A DNA stretch of 64,000 nt from Trebouxia sp. TZW2008 (lineage: Eukaryota; Chlorophyta; Trebouxiophyceae; Trebouxiales; Trebouxiaceae), in assembly GCA_002118135.1 (NCBI GenBank), contig BDIU01000197.1, forward strand, positions 62,001-126,000. The letters are read 5' to 3'. This document shows, piece after piece, positions 61,101-64,000 of the stretch. Position 1 is the stretch's first letter. The number at the start of each line of letters is the position of its first letter. The notes under the pieces are model-generated. The model worked only from the letters and a program-made list of their open reading frames with translations. It made no database searches and had not been told where the DNA came from. The position numbers and the translations under genes were made by a program.

Positions 61101-63920
61101 CAGACGCGGCATCGCCTACTGGCGCTTTCCTGCCTGTGCCCTGGCGCATCCACCCTTATTGGTAAGGCTATGGGTTGAGCCTGCCATTCAGGGTTAAAGC
61201 ATTTAGGTTTATGCACCCTGAGCATGATGTAGTTGTGAACATGGAGCAGACGTGGCACCGCCTGCTAGTATTGTCTTGCCTGTGCCCTGACGCATCCACT
61301 CTTATTGGTGAGGCTATGGGTTGTGTCAGCAAAGTAGGGTTCTATTGTGTAGGGTTACAACTCCTGAGCATGAAGTGATTGTGAGCATGGAGTGTTTTGA
61401 AGCTCCGCCTGCTGGTATTGTCTCGCCTTTGCCCAGGTGCATCTATTCATTGGTAAGGCTATGGGTTGCAAAGGAGGGTTGAATTAAGGTTTTGGGATTC
61501 ATGAACAATGTGATTGAAGCATACTGTCAAAGACACAATTGAACAGGTGCAGAAGTAGAATACTAATGAGCTGAAGTCAGCAGACAACCCATTTCCTTCA
61601 TATTGCTAAGCAGCACACCTGCTGCATACAGTCAATGTGTCACCTAATGACGATAGAAGGAGCATATCAGTCAAGCTCTCACAATATGCAGAAAACCAGT
61701 CACAATCTGCGGAAACCCTGCTGATTTTTTGGTAACAGAAGGTTTAAGAGCTAACCCTTCTTTGCCTTGCTTTGCAGCAAATCTGCTACGTACGGCTAAT
61801 GTGTCGCCCACTGACAGCAGAAGAAGAGTGGCAGCTGGGCGACGATGGCTGCGCTCTTACATCAACGGCTGCGGCAACAAGGTGTGGAGAGCTGCGCTGC
61901 ACACCAGCTTGAAGGGAAAAACCTTCTCGGAAGCTGCGGAATGGACCTACCGTACTGCCGGCTTTGTGCTCATTGGTGAGCAGATTTTGAATTTGCCTGC
62001 TTTTTGATCAAGTTTGCTGTTCAAAGTGAGAAAGAAAAACGTTATTGACAGACTCTGGATGTGCTGCATACCAGCTTGAAGGGCGGAACCTTCTTGGAAG
62101 CTGCTGAGCGGACCTACCAGTCTGCCATCTTTGCGCTCATTGGTGAGCTCCTATCTGTGCCGTCTCAGCTGCCGGGAAGTTTTGTTGTTTGTTCCCAGGT
62201 ATCTAGGCATCCATATTCTGGAAACAGAGTCTGAATGAACTGCACACCAATTTGCAGGGCAAGACGTTCTCAGAGGCTGCTGAGTGGACCTACCGTACTG
62301 CTGGCCTTGTCCTGATTGGCAATTAAATATCATTGGGCAGTGCCTAATCTTGCTGGCTGACTTGCAAAACAATGCTATTGACAAACTCGACCAAAGCTGT
62401 GTAGATGGGCTGCTGAACCAAAACAGTATGCTGTGGACAATCTGGATGTGCAGCATACTAGCTTGAAGGGCAGGACCATCTCGGCAACAGACGAGTAAAG
62501 CTGTCGTTCTGCTGGTTTTGAGCTCATGCGTCTTTTAGCCATGGCCGAGCAAGGCATTGTGGTAGTCTTCTGGCATGGACCAAAGGACAGCTCTACCTTT
62601 ATGCTAAAGTGCCAACCCCTCACACTGCTGTAGATGGAGCCGTGAGAGCAGGTTTGAGTTGACTGCAGATATCATGGAGGGCAAGATTGTAATGGCCAAC
62701 CCAGGTCGGCGTCTTCTAGCTGGAACTGAGCAAGGCATTGTGGTGAGCAGTAGCCATTTACAGCAGCCATGTGAATGAGGTCTGGTTCATGTTTGCAGGG
62801 ATCATGCAAGGCAAGACTGTGATGGCCAACCCAGGGCGGCGTCTTTTGGCTGGGACTGAACAGGGCATTGTTGTTGGCAGTAGCCAGGAGGCCGTTACGG
62901 CAGCCATGCAAGTGCCCTACAGTGGCCCCCCTCCCCTGGACCAGGTCGCTGCAGTCGCTGAAGAGGCCAAATCGCGCCTGGCAGTAAGCTTCCTTTCTCC
63001 TTTTCTACCTTTCTCCTTTTCTGCCTCTCTCCTGTTCTGACATCTGCTTGTCGGCTCTTGCGTTTTGTACCAAGAGCTAAGTGCAGACAGTACAGGCGGT
63101 CATTTATCACAAAGGGGCTGAGTGCAGACAACAGAGGATGGTGATGAGTACCTGCTGTGGTACGAGGGGTTGGGGGGGGGGGGGGCGGGTGCACCCCTGC
63201 ATATCCCCCGCCCCCTTCCCTCAAGCTGCCTTGAACACAAACCATTCTCCTGCTTCTTACCACTTTGTCCCCATGTGGAATGGGTGCAGACAATGGAGGA
63301 TGATGATGAGTACTTGCTGTGGGATGAGGGGGGCCGCCCCTGCGTACCCGCCCCTGGGGCCCGCCTGGACCAGCCTGTACAGGATGTGCTGTGTGTTCCT
63401 GAATGGCAAGAAGAAGGCATTCCCACCAAATCTAGAGAGGGTAAAGCTGAACTGCTGTAATTGCCAGCTGCTGGCCCATCTATTGCCAACTGCTGCAAAG
63501 ACAAGTCATGTAATGAAGCTAATTGTCAAACTTTGTTCTGAAACCCCAAAGCTACCAATGTGGTGAATCAAAACTTTGCTTTGGGCAATGCATTTTGCAC
63601 AGTGACTTCAGATTAAATTATGTGGAGGCAGCTCACTGCTTCTGTATGCACCTAGTGTGGTCATGGAACCTCATTAGTAAGCATGTGAATGTTAATGCTC
63701 CTGATCATGATGATTATCATGTTGATGACAGCCATCATGGCGATGATGACTAACACGTTTTCACCATGCAGAGAACCAGCAGCTGGTTGAACGCCATAGG
63801 GAGGCGCAAACCCTAGTGCCCCGCCAGCTGGCAATACCTGACGCTGAGCGTATTGCACGTAAGAAGCGTCGAAGACGAAGAAGATGGGAGAGGCAGCAGA
63901 AGCTGGCGGCAAAGCAGCCT
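55143..63920 (+). CDS. KCNMA: BK/Slo-type voltage- and ligand-gated potassium channel (3' end off window)
   Basis: Thirteen exons join in phase: 55143-55361, 55818-55972, 56763-56916, 57192-57258, 58019-58156, 58842-58936, 59315-59398, 59770-59925, 60978-61161, 61778-61975, 62799-62983, 63290-63440 and 63772-63920, about 645 codons. S1 (STLLFVVLYIW), S2 and S3 lead to an S4 with repeated Arg (RWFKILRALRVMRI). Then come HLVERIPWHEALYFVTTTLT, the potassium selectivity filter TVGFGD, and S6. The cytosolic part matches the first RCK domain of Slo channels: MPTVLASTRLTEVRGF, LMEGTALSERDLQR and SASAVFLLADRFSP align with the BK RCK1 order, followed by KSYTKSVPLYIQVLQ. S1-S4 before the pore argues against the plant CASTOR/POLLUX type. 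No S0 helix is visible. The last exon has a basic run (ARKKRRRRRRRW). The second RCK domain and any calcium bowl would lie to the right. Confidence 0.88.
56017..56110 (+). repeat. Donor-side echo of BK exon 55818-55972
   Basis: A near-identical copy of the exon's 3' part (PLVEAILMHGARLPFKLGRF to the end) with donor, 45 bp downstream of the functional exon. Its use as an extra exon would duplicate part of S3-S4. Confidence 0.92.
57330..58005 (+). repeat. Acceptor-side echoes (five) of the BK pore exon 58019-58156
   Basis: Five units of about 130-140 bp repeat the acceptor and the filter-coding start of the exon (VGFGDMVPLTFVGKAA). All lie upstream of the functional exon. Two units read Asn where the functional filter has Asp. 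Several have frame breaks. Confidence 0.93.
58725..58790 (+). repeat. Acceptor-side echo of BK exon 58842-58936
   Basis: A copy of the acceptor and exon start (PMPDKHMPTVLAS), upstream of the functional exon. Confidence 0.85.
60060..60255 (+). repeat. Donor-side echoes (two) of BK exon 59770-59925
   Basis: Two short copies of the exon end (QQEDLNVQFQ), downstream of the functional exon. Confidence 0.78.
60505..60895 (+). repeat. Acceptor-side echoes (three) of BK exon 60978-61161
   Basis: Three units of about 155 bp repeat the acceptor and the exon's 5' half (VWAVKSYTKSVPLYIQVLQ). All lie upstream of the functional exon and run into stops or lose the downstream half. Confidence 0.93.
61205..61470 (+). 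repeat. Donor-side echoes (two) of BK exon 60978-61161
   Basis: Two units repeat only the exon's 3' half (PEHDVIVSMEQTRHRLLAL to STLIG) plus the donor and start of the intron. Both lie downstream of the functional exon. Confidence 0.93.
62045..62520 (+). repeat. Donor-side echoes (three) of BK exon 61778-61975
   Basis: Three units repeat the exon's 3' half (LHTSLKGKTFSEAAEWTYRT and following), with decreasing similarity. All lie downstream of the functional exon. Confidence 0.9.
62535..62760 (+). repeat. Acceptor-side echoes (two) of BK exon 62799-62983
   Basis: Copies of the exon's 5' half (GKTVMANPGRRLLAGTEQGI), upstream of the functional exon. The inner copy is close to the functional sequence. 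Confidence 0.9.
63075..63175 (+). repeat. Acceptor-side echoes of BK exon 63290-63440
   Basis: A copy of the exon start (EDDDEYLLWDEG) with its CAG acceptor at 63119-63170, and a more diverged one just before it. Both lie upstream of the functional exon. Confidence 0.82.
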
Positions 63921-64000
63921 GTGAGATTTTTGGAGGGATACAGTGCAGTTCCCTCCCCAGTTGCCATGTTGGCGCCAAGTTTTGCTTCCAGAACGGGCAC

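Noticed and set aside
1130..63175. Mutually exclusive alternative exons as the explanation for all exon copies
   Set aside because: The copies are mostly half-exons with stops or frame breaks, and they lack the far splice site, so most cannot serve as complete alternative exons. A few near-intact ones are kept as findings.
1..64000. CRISPR array, bacterial operons, IS elements, reverse transcriptase, rRNA or tRNA genes
   Set aside because: I looked for these and found none. Direct repeats present are exon echoes or simple repeats, and all recognisable genes are split by spliceosomal-type introns.

Overview
The window is nuclear DNA of an intron-rich eukaryote, most likely a chlorophyte green alga, possibly trebouxiophyte-like. 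Genes are split into many short exons with GT-AG introns, and base composition is near 50% GC. The gene set mixes a plant-type ALKBH9/10 oxygenase and the Hsp33 chaperone with a prominin and a BK-type potassium channel. I saw no operons, CRISPR array, rRNA or tRNA. The species is an inference.

Layout, with all gene models built by eye from splice sites and reading phase: (1) 290-6265 minus, SMARCAL1-type annealing helicase, 3' end off the left edge; (2) 7903-10418 minus, complete 327-aa PRCC homologue; (3) 11280-13705 minus, complete 208-aa single-pass membrane protein of unknown family; (4) 15079-28343 minus, complete 20-exon, 1179-aa prominin-like five-span protein; (5) 28865-35893 plus, ALKBH9/10-type RNA demethylase, 5' end uncertain; (6) 36826-47673 minus, large coiled-coil protein; (7) 48273-52395 plus, complete 291-aa Hsp33; (8) 53893-54241 minus, terminal exon of an unrecognised gene; (9) 55143 to beyond the right edge, plus, BK/Slo-type potassium channel.

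The genes do not form one pathway. Two act on nucleic acid (SMARCAL1, ALKBH), one is a splicing-related nuclear protein (PRCC), two are multi-span membrane proteins (prominin, BK), and one is a redox chaperone.

The most striking property lies in the introns. Nearly every gene has degenerate tandem copies of pieces of its own exons ('exon echoes'). They follow a polarity rule in every case I could align by eye. Copies upstream of an exon repeat its 5' part together with the splice acceptor. Copies downstream repeat its 3' part together with the splice donor. This suggests that introns here grow by tandem duplication across single splice junctions, with the innermost junction kept in use. About 25 arrays in seven genes fit. 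Other repeats are a (RCAGC)n tract, a (TGTGAC)n tract, a 95-bp intronic repeat, and a 167-bp MITE-like element with terminal inverted repeats.
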